NCBI RefSeq assembly: GCF_035294505.1
Contig: NZ_DATGKU010000094.1
Location: 1-64,000 of the forward strand
Reading direction: 5' to 3'
Origin: Chthonomonas sp035294505
GTDB taxonomy: Bacteria > Armatimonadota > Chthonomonadetes > Chthonomonadales > Chthonomonadaceae
Length of the DNA: 64,000 nucleotides
The position numbers and the translations under genes were made by a program. Shown piece by piece: positions 24,227 to 33,913 of this stretch (position 1 is its first letter; every line of letters starts with the position of its first letter). Under the pieces are notes generated by a model. It did no database searches and was not told where the DNA came from. It saw only the letters and a program-made list of their open reading frames with translations.

Positions 24227-26443
24227 TTACGAGGTCGGAAGCGCCGGCAGTCCAAGCAAAAGGCGCCCCGCGGTCTTGCAAGCTTCGTTTCGTCTGCCGT
24301 GAAAACGAATGCGCACCGCACGAGAAAGGGGAAAATCGCTACGCTCTATGAGGTACGTACCTCCGGCCACGGTTTCAAACGCGAGAATAGGCCCGGAGAC
24401 TTCGGCGAGCGTTTGGCGACCGTCGAGAATGCGAACCGTAGCGCTTTCTCCCCAAGGGTTTACCAGCCGACATAGCCCCCCTACAAGGCTACGAACGGCA
24501 ATATAGCGCACTTTCCCTTCCAACACTTCGGCGCTTAGGCGAAAGCCACCCGGCGCCGCTAAGGTAAAAGCTGCGCTCCAGTGAGAGGGCAGCGCCGGAA
24601 ACAGGTGGATGGCGGTGGGAACTTCCCCTCCAAAGCCCTCTTCCCAGGCAATTGGGTTAATGTTGGATCGCGTGAGGGCGAGGCTAGGCAGCGACTCTTC
24701 TCGTAGGAGTAACGATTGGATGAGCAAGAGCAGTTGAGCGCTATAATCCAACCGAGGTACATGCATCTCCGGGGCGAGCCAACCCTGTGGCGTCTGGTGC
24801 ATCTCTTGTAGCCACTCGCGTAGCTGCATCGAGAACTCCTCCGCATTTTGGCAGGAAAATGGCAGAAGCTCGTAAATGGGGTCAAAAGGCATGTCTCCTC
24901 CCAGTTCCTGCAGAGCCTGGCGCCATTGGGTGCGCGTTTCCTCTTCGTCTATTTCGAGTGTCGTGCTCATCCATAACAGGGCGCGTAAGGCTCGTGAGAG
25001 CGCCGCACGCTCTCGAAAGTCCTCCTGAGCATCGCTTAAGGGCTTTCCTTCCCCAACCGTTTCACGCCGCTCTAAGGCGAACTGCGCACAGGCACGTAAC
25101 AGAGGATAGACCCGCTCCTTCAGCAGAAAAAGATCGGGGGCGTGACGCCATAGTTGCCAAAGCAGCAGGGCCGTGTAGAGGCCATTGTTGTGCGCAGCGG
25201 AAGGGGCATCGAAGCTGTGCCCGAACCGATTGAACCGCTCTGGGAAATAGGCTCCGCCCAACCCCGTATCGCGGCTTGTTTTGGCCGCCATGATCGGCAA
25301 GAGACGATGATAGGTCTCCACAATCGGTACGCCGATTTCGGGATGGTTGGCCACGGGCAGCGGCGCCAATAGGGTGCGCAGAGCCGTCCCGTTATAGAGA
25401 GCGGGGTCTGGGCGCCTATCTTGTTGGCTAAGCCACAGCGCGCCGTTGGGCAGAGGAGCGTCGGCGCTTCGCGCGCAGGCTGCAAGGTAGTAGAGATTCA
25501 GGTACCACAGATTCTCCAAATAGGAGGCGAAAGAGTCGTACTCGCCCCCATCGAGGCGCAGAAAAGATTTTTGCCAAAAGGCCGCCCAGTGTTGACGATG
25601 CTCCCGCAGCAGCGTATCGTAACCTTTGGCCATCGCCGACTGCAACTGGGCTCGCGCAGCGCTCACAGGGTCGCCGTTGCGAGGCACGGTTGCCACCGCC
25701 ACGTAAAGAGTGAAATCGCAGGAACGGCTTGGCGCGATCTCTAGATAGGCGTGGTGCGAGTCGCGCATTCCGGCTTTCACCTCACGCCCTTGTACACGCA
25801 CCATAAGAGCATAGCGCCTATCCGCCAGCGCTTGAAGAATGCCTATCGTCTCTCCAAGCGCGAACAGGTGGGCCTGACGCCACAGGGAAACCTCTACACG
25901 TCGCTGCACGTTGCGTAGGCTTTGGTCTTGATACCGTAATACGAGCACACCGGTGTTTGCAGCCACAAATGCGGTGACTTGGCAGGAGCCTGCCGGCGAG
26001 TCGGCCGTGATATAGAGCGTAGCCGAGTAGGGAGAAAGACGTTGTTCGTAGCGAACCGGCTCCGCAAAAAGCGATGGGGTGCAATCTATGGCCAGCCGAC
26101 CTGCAGAGATCTGTCTCCACTGCTCGGCGGTTTTTACGATAGGTGCACTCTGTTCAAGGACCGTGGAAGGCTCCCAAGAGGGCAACGGATCGTCCCAAAG
26201 GTCGGCTTTTTGGAGCTGAACGGTCAGTTTTTCCGGGCACCATACCATGGCGCCGAGGTCGCCATCCCCAAGAGGCATCGCCAAAGCGCTTAGCGTTGGC
26301 ACCATATGATAAACAAGGTCATGCTGCGCCATATAAGAGCTGTGGTCTACACTGATGGTAGAGCCGTTGAAGGCCACGGCACCCTCAGCTAAAAGAGGAT
26401 AGGTGACGGCGCGTGTGGCTGTGAGGAATCGATTTGACGACAT
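24227..26443 (-). CDS. GH95-like / DUF5703-type glycoside hydrolase family protein
   Basis: 738 residues, no signal peptide, so probably cytoplasmic. The N-terminal beta domain has LPLGDGDLGAMVW-type wording (MPLGDGDLGAMVWCPEK) and KADLWDD, as in DUF5703 and GH95 alpha-fucosidase-like proteins. A middle (alpha/alpha)6-barrel region follows (about 300-590: ENLWYLNLYYLAACARS, HNNGLYTALLLWQLWR), then a C-terminal beta domain. Catalytic residues could not be assigned with certainty. Start ATG at 26443 with GAGGAG. Likely acts on oligosaccharides taken up by the cell; specificity unknown. Confidence 0.7.
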   Translation of the reverse strand: MSSNRFLTATRAVTYPLLAEGAVAFNGSTISVDHSSYMAQHDLVYHMVPTLSALAMPLGDGDLGAMVWCPEKLTVQLQKADLWDDPLPSWEPSTVLEQSAPIVKTAEQWRQISAGRLAIDCTPSLFAEPVRYEQRLSPYSATLYITADSPAGSCQVTAFVAANTGVLVLRYQDQSLRNVQRRVEVSLWRQAHLFALGETIGILQALADRRYALMVRVQGREVKAGMRDSHHAYLEIAPSRSCDFTLYVAVATVPRNGDPVSAARAQLQSAMAKGYDTLLREHRQHWAAFWQKSFLRLDGGEYDSFASYLENLWYLNLYYLAACARSADAPLPNGALWLSQQDRRPDPALYNGTALRTLLAPLPVANHPEIGVPIVETYHRLLPIMAAKTSRDTGLGGAYFPERFNRFGHSFDAPSAAHNNGLYTALLLWQLWRHAPDLFLLKERVYPLLRACAQFALERRETVGEGKPLSDAQEDFRERAALSRALRALLWMSTTLEIDEEETRTQWRQALQELGGDMPFDPIYELLPFSCQNAEEFSMQLREWLQEMHQTPQGWLAPEMHVPRLDYSAQLLLLIQSLLLREESLPSLALTRSNINPIAWEEGFGGEVPTAIHLFPALPSHWSAAFTLAAPGGFRLSAEVLEGKVRYIAVRSLVGGLCRLVNPWGESATVRILDGRQTLAEVSGPILAFETVAGGTYLIERSDFPLSRAVRIRFHGRRNEACKTAGRLLLGLPALPTS

Positions 26444-26690
26444 GGTAAATGGCTCCTCTGTTTGGAATAAGCCCTGTTAATGCTATCGGAATTTCGGGGC
26501 AAATTTTCTAGAGTGGGGGCTTTTAGGTGGGCGGCGATCTCAAAATGGTTTATAATAAGTGCAGATAACGCTCTTGCCGGCGCTGTCTTAACGATATTCA
26601 AGGAGGCCGGAGCCTCTAGCACACGATGAAAGAAAGAACCAAACCTCGTGCGCTAGGGGCTTTTGTGCTTTTGGAACGAGGAGAATAACG

Positions 26691-27902
26691 ATGGATGCAA
26701 AGACACTTCTGCATGGCCTCTTCTCTCGCGCAAGAGGCGATCCCTTTGTCGTGACCTATTGGGACGGCTGTACATATCGTTACGGCGAGGAGGGAGAGCC
26801 GGTTTTTACTGTGAAGTTGTTGAAGCCGGTGGATATCGGAGCCTTTATCGAAAACATGGCCCTTGCTTTTGGTGAGGCCTACATGAACGGCGACATCGAA
26901 GTGGAGGGCGATTTGGCCGACCTGGTTGCCATGGCTTTACGGAACATTGCCTTAGAGGCAACTTGGCGACAAAGGCGGGCTTTGCGTGTTTTGGGGCGTG
27001 TGGCAGGCCATGCGAAACGCTCGTTACGGAAACAACAAGAAGATGTGGCAGCCCACTATGATCTGGGCAACGCCTTCTTCCGTTTATGGCTCGATGAGAC
27101 CATGACCTACTCTTGTGCCTTTTTCCGCACGCCTAACGACACGATTGAAGAAGCACAGCGTAACAAGATGGACTACTCGCTGAAAAAGCTCCGGCTCCGG
27201 CCCGGCGAAACGCTGCTCGACATCGGTTCAGGATGGGGCGCTCTGATCTTGCGTGCAGCAGAGAAATATGGGGTCTACGCCATGGGCATTACTCTTAGCC
27301 GAGAGCAGTACAACGCCTCGCTAGATGCAATTAAGGCGCGAGGGCTGGAGGATCGCGTACAGGTCCGGCTGCAACATTACCAACAGCTGGCGGATGAGGG
27401 GTTAACTTTCGATAAGATCATCAGCATTGGGATGATCGAGCATGTCGGTAAGGCTCACCTCAAAGAGTTCGTCTCTTGTGTACGCAAGTTACTCGCACCC
27501 CAAGGAGTGGCTCTTCTGCACCACATTACGTTGCGCACCCCCACGCCTGAGTATGCGCTGCACACGATCTCTTGGGAGCAAAAATACATCTTTCCGGGCG
27601 GCTATATCCCTACGCTACCCGAAATGCTAACCCATCTTTCAGAACAAGGGTTTATCGTGTTGGATGTAGAGAACCTTCGACCCCACTACCGCCTCACTCT
27701 GGATAGGTGGTCCGAGCGTTTCGAGCAGAACGTGGAGAAGGTACGCGCCATGTATGGGGAACGCTTTGTTCGGATGTGGCGACTCTATTTGCGTGGGGCT
27801 TCGGCAGCCTTTCGGGTAGGGACACATGGCGTGCATCAAACCCTTGTGAGCAAGGAGGTTATTCATTCCCTGCCGCTTACCCGCGCCGATATCTGTCCTT
27901 AA
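26691..27902 (+). CDS. cfa: Cyclopropane-fatty-acyl-phospholipid synthase
   Basis: 403 residues. SAM-dependent methyltransferase that adds a methylene group to unsaturated acyl chains of membrane lipids. Seen: VAAHYDLGNAFFRLWLDETM (substrate region), CAFF, SAM motif LLDIGSGWGALILRAAE, GITLSREQ, and ISIGMIEHVGKAHL. Full length for the family. The ATG at 26691 has CGAGGAG. Divergent from the GH95-like gene. A mycolic-acid-type or other lipid C-methyltransferase in the same family cannot be ruled out. Confidence 0.92.
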   Translation: MDAKTLLHGLFSRARGDPFVVTYWDGCTYRYGEEGEPVFTVKLLKPVDIGAFIENMALAFGEAYMNGDIEVEGDLADLVAMALRNIALEATWRQRRALRVLGRVAGHAKRSLRKQQEDVAAHYDLGNAFFRLWLDETMTYSCAFFRTPNDTIEEAQRNKMDYSLKKLRLRPGETLLDIGSGWGALILRAAEKYGVYAMGITLSREQYNASLDAIKARGLEDRVQVRLQHYQQLADEGLTFDKIISIGMIEHVGKAHLKEFVSCVRKLLAPQGVALLHHITLRTPTPEYALHTISWEQKYIFPGGYIPTLPEMLTHLSEQGFIVLDVENLRPHYRLTLDRWSERFEQNVEKVRAMYGERFVRMWRLYLRGASAAFRVGTHGVHQTLVSKEVIHSLPLTRADICP

Positions 27903-27923
27903 GGAAATACCGAAGGGGCTTGG

Positions 27924-29102
27924 CTACCAATCGCCCACGCTGCCATCGGGGTAAAAGGTGCGTTGTAACACCTCCGGTTGGAAGGGATGCTTTTTTACCT
28001 CCTCCTCGTTGATCTCGATGCCTAATCCGGGGCGGTTGGAGGGACGAACGACCTGCCCTTTTGGGTCTACCGTAAAGCCTTCACTTACCACATCTTGGCG
28101 CCAGGGCACATCTTTGTGCACCGACTCGCAGATGATATAGGAAGGGGTAGCGAAGCCGAACTCTAGCGAGGCTGCGGTGCTTATCGGCCCTTGAGGGTTA
28201 TGGGGAGCAAGCGCTACCCGATAGGCCTCTGCCATGCCGGCAATACGCCGCATCTCCGAAAAGCCCCCACAGTGGGTGATGTCGCACTGAAGCACACTAC
28301 AGGCGCGTTTTTCCAGATATTCCCGCACGGCATGTTGCGAGGTTAGGCGTTCTCCCGTTGCGATAGGGGTTTTCACGGCGCGTTGAATAAGGGCGATATC
28401 ATCCACCACTTCGGGCCAGCACGGCTCCTCGAGCCAGTAAAGCCCATAAGGTTCGAGGGCTTTGGCGAACAGAAGCCCCATACGTGGGGAGGGACGGGCG
28501 TGGCAATCTACCATGATGTCAATATCCGGCCCTACGGCCTCCCGCATAGCACGAACACACGCCTCTGCGTAATGTAGGGGGCGCAGCCCTTCTAGAGGCA
28601 TGGTTTCAGGCACAGCCATCGCCTTGAAAGCCGTAAACCCCTCCTCCACTGCCTGTTGGGCCAAGTCGGCGAAGCGTTTGGCATCGGCCGGGTGGGTTTC
28701 GTAGAAGTCCTCCATTTTGCCGCCACCAAGGTGGCAATAGAGCCGGATATAGTCGCGGACAGGACCACCCCATAGTTTGTGGCAGGGAACGCCCAGCGAT
28801 TTGCCGAGGATGTCCCACAAGGCGATATCTATGCCGGCGATGGCTGTGGCCCGCACAATTCCGTTGCCGTGCCAGAAATGCTGGCGATACATCATCTGCC
28901 AAAGGTGCTCGATGCGTGTGGGGTCTTCGCCAATAAGTAGGGAAGAGAGGTCTTCGATGGCACCCACTACCGATCTGGTATGCCATTCCAAAGTCGCTTC
29001 TCCCCAGCCCCAAAGGCCAGGCTCATCGGTGAGCACTTTTACGAAAATCCAGTTGCGCATTCGCGCATTGCAGACATGGGTTTCAATGGCCGTGATTTTC
29101 AT
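27924..29102 (-). CDS. Enolase-superfamily dehydratase (galactonate dehydratase-like)
   Basis: 392 residues. Mandelate racemase/muconate-lactonising-type capping domain and barrel. Metal ligands are seen in order: MVDCHARPS (Asp), LEEPCWPE (Glu) and ATGERLTS (Glu); the base histidine is in ALAPHNPQGPIS. IDIALWDILGKSLGVP and KLWGGPVRDYIRLYCHLGGG match D-galactonate dehydratase-type sugar-acid dehydratases. Exact substrate is uncertain within this superfamily. Tail-to-tail with cfa. Confidence 0.85.
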   Translation of the reverse strand: MKITAIETHVCNARMRNWIFVKVLTDEPGLWGWGEATLEWHTRSVVGAIEDLSSLLIGEDPTRIEHLWQMMYRQHFWHGNGIVRATAIAGIDIALWDILGKSLGVPCHKLWGGPVRDYIRLYCHLGGGKMEDFYETHPADAKRFADLAQQAVEEGFTAFKAMAVPETMPLEGLRPLHYAEACVRAMREAVGPDIDIMVDCHARPSPRMGLLFAKALEPYGLYWLEEPCWPEVVDDIALIQRAVKTPIATGERLTSQHAVREYLEKRACSVLQCDITHCGGFSEMRRIAGMAEAYRVALAPHNPQGPISTAASLEFGFATPSYIICESVHKDVPWRQDVVSEGFTVDPKGQVVRPSNRPGLGIEINEEEVKKHPFQPEVLQRTFYPDGSVGDW

Positions 29103-29259
29103 AGGTTAAATCGTTGCTCCTTACAAGGGCGCTTCCTTGCGCAAAGCGCCGCAAATAGTAGGTTGAGGATACACTTCAGTTCTTCACCAGGCCGCTTTTT
29201 CCTGCCTCCTTACGCTACCTTCAGGCCTAACGCTGCTCTCCGTAAAAGGAAGCTATAAA

Positions 29260-29363
29260 AGAGGCACCTTCGGTGGAACTTTCCGCGTGAACGTCCCTTA
29301 AATCCGCAAACTGCCCTTTGCTGTTTCTCTTCCAGCCGAAGTCCGCACTTCGGCTGGCATTTT
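29260..29363 (+). ncRNA. Candidate small RNA ending at an orphan terminator
   Basis: The region between divergent genes has no open frame with a ribosome site, yet ends in a textbook plus-strand terminator at 29332-29363. A hairpin-forming GGCACC/GGTG pair lies near 29263-29275 and TATAAA lies at 29255-29260. The 5' end is a guess, no known RNA family was recognised, and the -35 box is poor. Confidence 0.35.
29332..29363 (+). terminator. Orphan Rho-independent terminator
   Basis: CCAGCCGAAGT (29332-29342), loop CCGC, ACTTCGGCTGG (29347-29357), then CATTTTTT. The nearest upstream gene points the other way, so this ends an unannotated plus-strand transcript. Confidence 0.8.
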
Positions 29364-29504
29364 TTAAGGAAAGCTTTCCGCAAGCGCGCTTTTGAAGGGT
29401 ATACTCTATCTATCGCTTTAACTACTTTCGCAAAATCGCTTTGTGGGCTTGATAGCCCTTTGCGAAATCGAAACAACAGACCCAAACGAAGACAGCATAG
29501 GACG

Positions 29505-31328
29505 ATGAGCAGCCATCCCATGTGTAATGACAACGAGGAGATCGTTAACCTCCGTGCAGAGGTTGAGAAGCTTCGTAAAGAGCTTGCAGAAGCGCGGGAA
29601 CAGCTCGCGGCGGAGCGTCAACGGAGAGCAGAGCTAGAGCAAACCAAAGGTGCTGCCCCCGCACCTACCGAGATCGCCGAAGCCCCGGTGGTGATTACCG
29701 AATATGAGGCGACCCTGCGGCGGGTGGTGCAGCGCACGGCCATGATCGTGCAGGCAGAAAAGTGCGTGATCATGGTGCGCGATGAAGAGACAGGCGAACT
29801 TGTGGCCTGCAAGCCCGCCTGGGGGATGAGCGATGAAGAGGTGAGGCGGTTTCGTGTCTCGCCCGATGTAGGCTACTCCGGCGAAGTTTATAAAACGGGG
29901 AAGCCGGCCTTCCTGGAGGATGCATCCGCATCCCCACGGGCACGCCTCGAACAGCTTCATACCTACGGTGTTCGCAACGCCCTCTCGGTTCCTCTCATCC
30001 TTGAAAAGCGCGATGAGAACAATCAGATCGTAGATCGCATCACGGTGGGTGTGTTGCACTGCTTCAATAAACGATTCGAAGAGCGCTTTAACGAGGAGGA
30101 TTTGCGCCTGCTTGAACGATTGGCGCGTAACACAGCGGCCGTAATCGCCAATATCCAAATCTATATGCGGGTGGTGGAAGAGAAGCAGAAGCTTGCTCAT
30201 ACGATTGAAAGCCTTTCTGCCGGCATCCTGCTGATCAGTCCTGATGGCCGCATTGCCCAGATGAATGCGCAGGCACGCGCCATTTTCCACATTCCCTCTT
30301 ATCTCGATCCCATCGGCAAGCATTATCGGGCGGTCATTCAGCACGAGCAGGCTCTCGAAATCATACAGCGTAAGATGAGGGAACTGCTTAATCCGTCGCT
30401 TCCCGAATCCGATTCGTCTACGGGGGAAGAGCGGGCCCAGCAGAACGAGATCACCATCACCGATGAAGATGAAGACCAGTATATCTATCAGGTGCACGCC
30501 GCTTTGGTGCGCGAGAGCGCCGATAAGCTCATCGGAACCGTCTTTATCTTTAACGACATCACGGATATTCGGAACATCGAGCGCATGAAAACCGAGTTTG
30601 TTTCCATCGTATCGCATGAACTGCGCACGCCCCTTACGCCCATGAAAGGCTTCATTCAGATGCTTATTGATGGCCTTGAGGAGGGATGGCTCACTAAAGA
30701 AGAGCAGAAAGAGTACTATCAGATCATTCAGGAGAACGTGGATAGGCTTAGCCGCATGATCAACGATCTGCTCAACGTGTCTCGCATCGAGCGCATGGGG
30801 GCTGCCGGCATCGAAATGAATTGGGAGATCACCGACCTCCGCAAGGCTGCAGAGGCCGTGGTTAACACCCAAAAAGGACGTACGGACAAGCATACGCTGG
30901 TGATTGATTTTGAGCCGGAGCATATCAAGGTTGAAACCGACCCCGATAAGATTCAGAACATTCTCCAAAACTTCGTCTCCAACGCTATCAAGTATTCGGA
31001 GGGAGGAGAGGTTCGCATTATTGCGCGGCAAGAGCCGCCAAGTGAGGAGTTTCCTCAAGGTTCCGTGCTGATCGGCGTGAAAGACCAAGGCATTGGCCTT
31101 TCGGAAAAGGAGATCAAGCGAATCGGAGAGAAGTTCTTCCGCTCCGAAAACAAAAAGGTAAGGGCGGTAGGGGGCACCGGCATCGGGCTGTTCTTGGTGA
31201 AGCACCTTATCGCCCGTCATGGCGGCTATATGTGGGTTGAGAGCGAGCTTGGCAAGGGAAGCACGTTCTGGTTCCGCATCCCGTTGCGGCAGCCGAAACA
31301 GCAGAGCGAGGTGGCCAAATCGAGCTAG
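29505..31328 (+). CDS. GAF-PAS sensor histidine kinase
   Basis: 607 residues, no membrane segment, so cytoplasmic. N-terminal coiled coil (about 8-55), GAF domain (about 65-215), PAS domain (about 225-365, ESLSAGILLISPDGRIAQMN), then HisKA with FVSIVSHELRTPLTPMKGFI and HATPase with NFVSNAIKYSEGG, DQGIGLS and GGTGIGLFLVK. All kinase boxes are intact. The ATG at 29505 is preferred over an upstream TTG frame; the ribosome site is weak. No response regulator is adjacent, so its partner may be the PhoB-like regulator at 33226 or lie elsewhere. Confidence 0.92.
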   Translation: MSSHPMCNDNEEIVNLRAEVEKLRKELAEAREQLAAERQRRAELEQTKGAAPAPTEIAEAPVVITEYEATLRRVVQRTAMIVQAEKCVIMVRDEETGELVACKPAWGMSDEEVRRFRVSPDVGYSGEVYKTGKPAFLEDASASPRARLEQLHTYGVRNALSVPLILEKRDENNQIVDRITVGVLHCFNKRFEERFNEEDLRLLERLARNTAAVIANIQIYMRVVEEKQKLAHTIESLSAGILLISPDGRIAQMNAQARAIFHIPSYLDPIGKHYRAVIQHEQALEIIQRKMRELLNPSLPESDSSTGEERAQQNEITITDEDEDQYIYQVHAALVRESADKLIGTVFIFNDITDIRNIERMKTEFVSIVSHELRTPLTPMKGFIQMLIDGLEEGWLTKEEQKEYYQIIQENVDRLSRMINDLLNVSRIERMGAAGIEMNWEITDLRKAAEAVVNTQKGRTDKHTLVIDFEPEHIKVETDPDKIQNILQNFVSNAIKYSEGGEVRIIARQEPPSEEFPQGSVLIGVKDQGIGLSEKEIKRIGEKFFRSENKKVRAVGGTGIGLFLVKHLIARHGGYMWVESELGKGSTFWFRIPLRQPKQQSEVAKSS

Positions 31329-31380
31329 TCGCGATCACGCGATGGCTAAATCTGCGTAGAGGATAAAGGAGAGACAATCG

Positions 31381-31866
31381 GTGCAGCCTGTGATCGTGCG
31401 TGTACAACGTGAGCCGGAGGCAGAGGGGCTGCCCTTGCCCGAATACGCCACACCGGGAGCGGTCGGCCTCGATCTGTATGCGGCGCTTCCGGAAAATGAG
31501 GAGGTCATCATCCGGCCCGGTGAAAGAAAACTGATCTCCACAGGGCTGCGGATAGCCATTCCGCCGGGGTTTGAGGGGCAGGTGCGCGCACGCAGCGGGC
31601 TGGCGCTGAACTACGGAATCGGGTTGGTAAATGCGCCCGGCACGATAGATGCGGACTTTCGTGGTGTCTTAAAAGTGTTGCTGATCAATTGGGGCGAGGT
31701 GCCTTTCACGGTGCGGCGCGGTGAGCGTATCGCACAGTTGGTGATCTCCCCTGTCGCCAAGGTTGTTGTGGAAGAGACGTCGGCTCTCGATGCCACAGAG
31801 CGTGGTGATGGAGGGTTTGGCAGTACGGGAATTGGTTGTTGCCCAAGTGTGGTAAATTCAACGTAG
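31381..31866 (+). CDS. dut: dUTP diphosphatase
   Basis: 161 residues. Hydrolyses dUTP to dUMP, keeping uracil out of DNA. All five trimeric dUTPase motifs are visible: GAVGLDLYA, QVRARSGLAL, GTIDADFRGVLKV, RRGERIAQLVI and the C-terminal RGDGGFGSTG. GTG start with AAGGAGAGAC upstream. The last dozen residues after GSTG are an extension. Confidence 0.95.
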   Translation: MQPVIVRVQREPEAEGLPLPEYATPGAVGLDLYAALPENEEVIIRPGERKLISTGLRIAIPPGFEGQVRARSGLALNYGIGLVNAPGTIDADFRGVLKVLLINWGEVPFTVRRGERIAQLVISPVAKVVVEETSALDATERGDGGFGSTGIGCCPSVVNST

Positions 31867-31901
31867 CGGGGAGTTTGCAGGGTGCATGAAGGAGCGAACG
31901 G

Positions 31902-33209
31902 ATGGATATACCGGATGAAAGAAAGACCGAGACCCCATTAGAGAGCGACTCAAATTCAACCAAACAGGAGCCTACAGATACTGCGAAGGGAGGGGCTTTG
32001 GCGAGTATTGTGGAAGACCCCTCCATTCCTCCGGGTGAGGCAGGCATACGCCACCTTCTCGTCAGAGCCAATCTCCATCGTTTGCGCAAACAGTATGCCG
32101 AGGCGGTAGAATGCTGCATTACTGCCATTCGTCGCCGACCCGATTGTCAGGCCGCTCACTCCATGCTCGGCGATATCTATCGTGATCAGGAGAATTGGGC
32201 GGAGGCGGTGCGATGGTATCGTATGGCCGTGGAGATTCGCCCAAGTGCCGTAGATGAGGCGCGCCTCCAACGCGCCGAGCAAGAGTTACTTCGCCACCAA
32301 CGAGCGCTTCCAAACGCCATCCCCTCCGACCCGGAGTTGCGAGCCGGCACCATGCCCTTAATGGGGTTGCCACCGCAGCGTTGGCTGCTGGGGCTTTGGC
32401 TGGTATCGTTGGGGTTTCTCGCCGGCGTGCTCCTCATGCTCATCGCAATGCGCACGCGCTCCCCTCTTCCTACGCCGTCTTCCTCTTATGCAACCCCGAA
32501 GATCGGCGGCGGGTTCGGCAATGGGGTCACGTCGCTGCCACCCGCCTACACCACAAGTCCCTACGTTCCCGTTTCCTCATCCTCCCCAATGCAGAGCGCC
32601 CCGACTTCTCAGGTGGCTCCCGCAAACCGCAGCGGCGTATCGGCAACCCAAAACGATCAAGCAACCGCTGCCCCCTCCTTGCCCCCACAACCTCATCTGC
32701 CTCCGGCACCGCTAAAGGGAACCACCCCGTTGCCGGTGCAGCCCACCCAGCTCGCGCGCGTGCCGGATGAGCCTCAGACCTCTCTGCCACAAACGCCCAC
32801 GACCTCTCCAGACAAACTCGACCTTACCAACGGCTTTCAACTTACAGGCGAAAACAACTTGGGAAGAGGGGAAGTCGCTCTTTTTCTCTTGGCGCCGGCC
32901 AGCTATGCCTCCGATACAAGCCCAACGACCCAGGCCACCGTTATACGCAATATCTATCGTGCCGCGCGCTACGTGTTCGCAAACTCCTACTATGCTTATG
33001 CCACCGTGTTTGTGCAGGTTCCCTCGCCGCAAGGAGGCGACCCTTTGGCCATAGCACAGGCCAGCCTGTTTCGCAACGACGCGATGAGCCTGAACCCAGA
33101 CACCACCTCCGTGCAAGACCTCACAGCGCGTCTGCAGAATTTTCAGTCCTTTGTTAACGGGTCTCTACCGCCTAACGCATCCGCAAACACAAGCTCTGGT
33201 GGAACCTAA
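31902..33209 (+). CDS. TPR protein with one membrane helix and a proline-rich tail
   Basis: 435 residues. Residues about 48-120 contain tandem TPR-like helices (LLVRANLHRLRKQYAEAVEC, AAHSMLGDIYRDQENWAEAV). A membrane helix lies near 162-184 (LLGLWLVSLGFLAGVLLMLI), followed by a low-complexity Pro/Ser/Thr region and a conserved-looking C-terminal domain (about 310-420). Type II topology would put the C-terminus outside. Function not recognised. It follows dut by 35 nt and precedes the two-component pair by 16 nt. Confidence 0.7.
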   Translation: MDIPDERKTETPLESDSNSTKQEPTDTAKGGALASIVEDPSIPPGEAGIRHLLVRANLHRLRKQYAEAVECCITAIRRRPDCQAAHSMLGDIYRDQENWAEAVRWYRMAVEIRPSAVDEARLQRAEQELLRHQRALPNAIPSDPELRAGTMPLMGLPPQRWLLGLWLVSLGFLAGVLLMLIAMRTRSPLPTPSSSYATPKIGGGFGNGVTSLPPAYTTSPYVPVSSSSPMQSAPTSQVAPANRSGVSATQNDQATAAPSLPPQPHLPPAPLKGTTPLPVQPTQLARVPDEPQTSLPQTPTTSPDKLDLTNGFQLTGENNLGRGEVALFLLAPASYASDTSPTTQATVIRNIYRAARYVFANSYYAYATVFVQVPSPQGGDPLAIAQASLFRNDAMSLNPDTTSVQDLTARLQNFQSFVNGSLPPNASANTSSGGT

Positions 33210-33225
33210 ATCGGGAGAAGGAAAG

Positions 33226-33912
33226 ATGCCTGAAGCCGCTCGCATTCTTGTGGTGGACGATGAACAGCCGATAGCGGAGGCCATAGCCTACAACCTAAAA
33301 AAAGAGGGGTTCTTTGTGCAGACGGCTGCCGATGCCGAGACCTGTCTCGAACTCGTGCGCACGACACCCCCCTCTTTGGTCATTCTCGACATTATGCTGC
33401 CTTCCATTAGTGGCTTCGATGTGTGTCGCCTTTTGCGCCGCCAAGGCGACATCCCCATCATCATGCTAACGGCTCGCACCGCGGAGCATGACCGTGTGAA
33501 AGGGCTTGAACTCGGCGCGGATGACTATGTTACCAAGCCATTTAACATGCGTGAGCTTATTGCGCGCGTGCGAAGCGTGCTGCGCCGTACCTCGCCCTCA
33601 CATGCCAAAGACGAGACGATTAAAGTGGGAAATCTCTTCATTGATGTGGGCCGACATGAGGCGCGATTAGGTGAGAGGCCGCTGAACCTCGCCCCAAAGG
33701 AGTTCGACCTACTGCGTTTTCTTGCCACCCATCCCGGCCGTGTTTTCACGCGCCAAACGCTCCTCGATCGCGTTTGGGGAACGGAGGCTTTTGTGGATGA
33801 ACGCACGGTGGACGTGCATATCCGCTGGCTACGGGAAAAAATAGAAGAAGACCCCTCCAATCCACGACGCCTCATTACGGTAAGGGGTGTGGGCTATAAG
33901 TTCTCCGAATAG
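33226..33912 (+). CDS. OmpR/PhoB-family response regulator
   Basis: 228 residues. Receiver domain with DDE acid pocket at 11-13, phospho-acceptor Asp55 (VILDIML), Thr82 and Lys104 (VTKP). DNA-binding winged helix from about 130 (LNLAPKEFDLLRFLATHPGR, then VDVHIRWLREKIEEDP). ATG at 33226 has GGGAGAAGGA. Followed immediately by a histidine kinase gene. The PhoB-like DNA-binding wing and the PAS-type kinase partner suggest phosphate control, but no pho gene is in the window, so no symbol is given. Confidence 0.92.
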   Translation: MPEAARILVVDDEQPIAEAIAYNLKKEGFFVQTAADAETCLELVRTTPPSLVILDIMLPSISGFDVCRLLRRQGDIPIIMLTARTAEHDRVKGLELGADDYVTKPFNMRELIARVRSVLRRTSPSHAKDETIKVGNLFIDVGRHEARLGERPLNLAPKEFDLLRFLATHPGRVFTRQTLLDRVWGTEAFVDERTVDVHIRWLREKIEEDPSNPRRLITVRGVGYKFSE

Positions 33913-33913
33913 C

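Noticed and set aside
29634..31220. 528-codon open frame on the minus strand.
   Set aside because: It is exactly opposite the histidine kinase, has no ribosome site and has no recognisable protein features; a codon-bias shadow.
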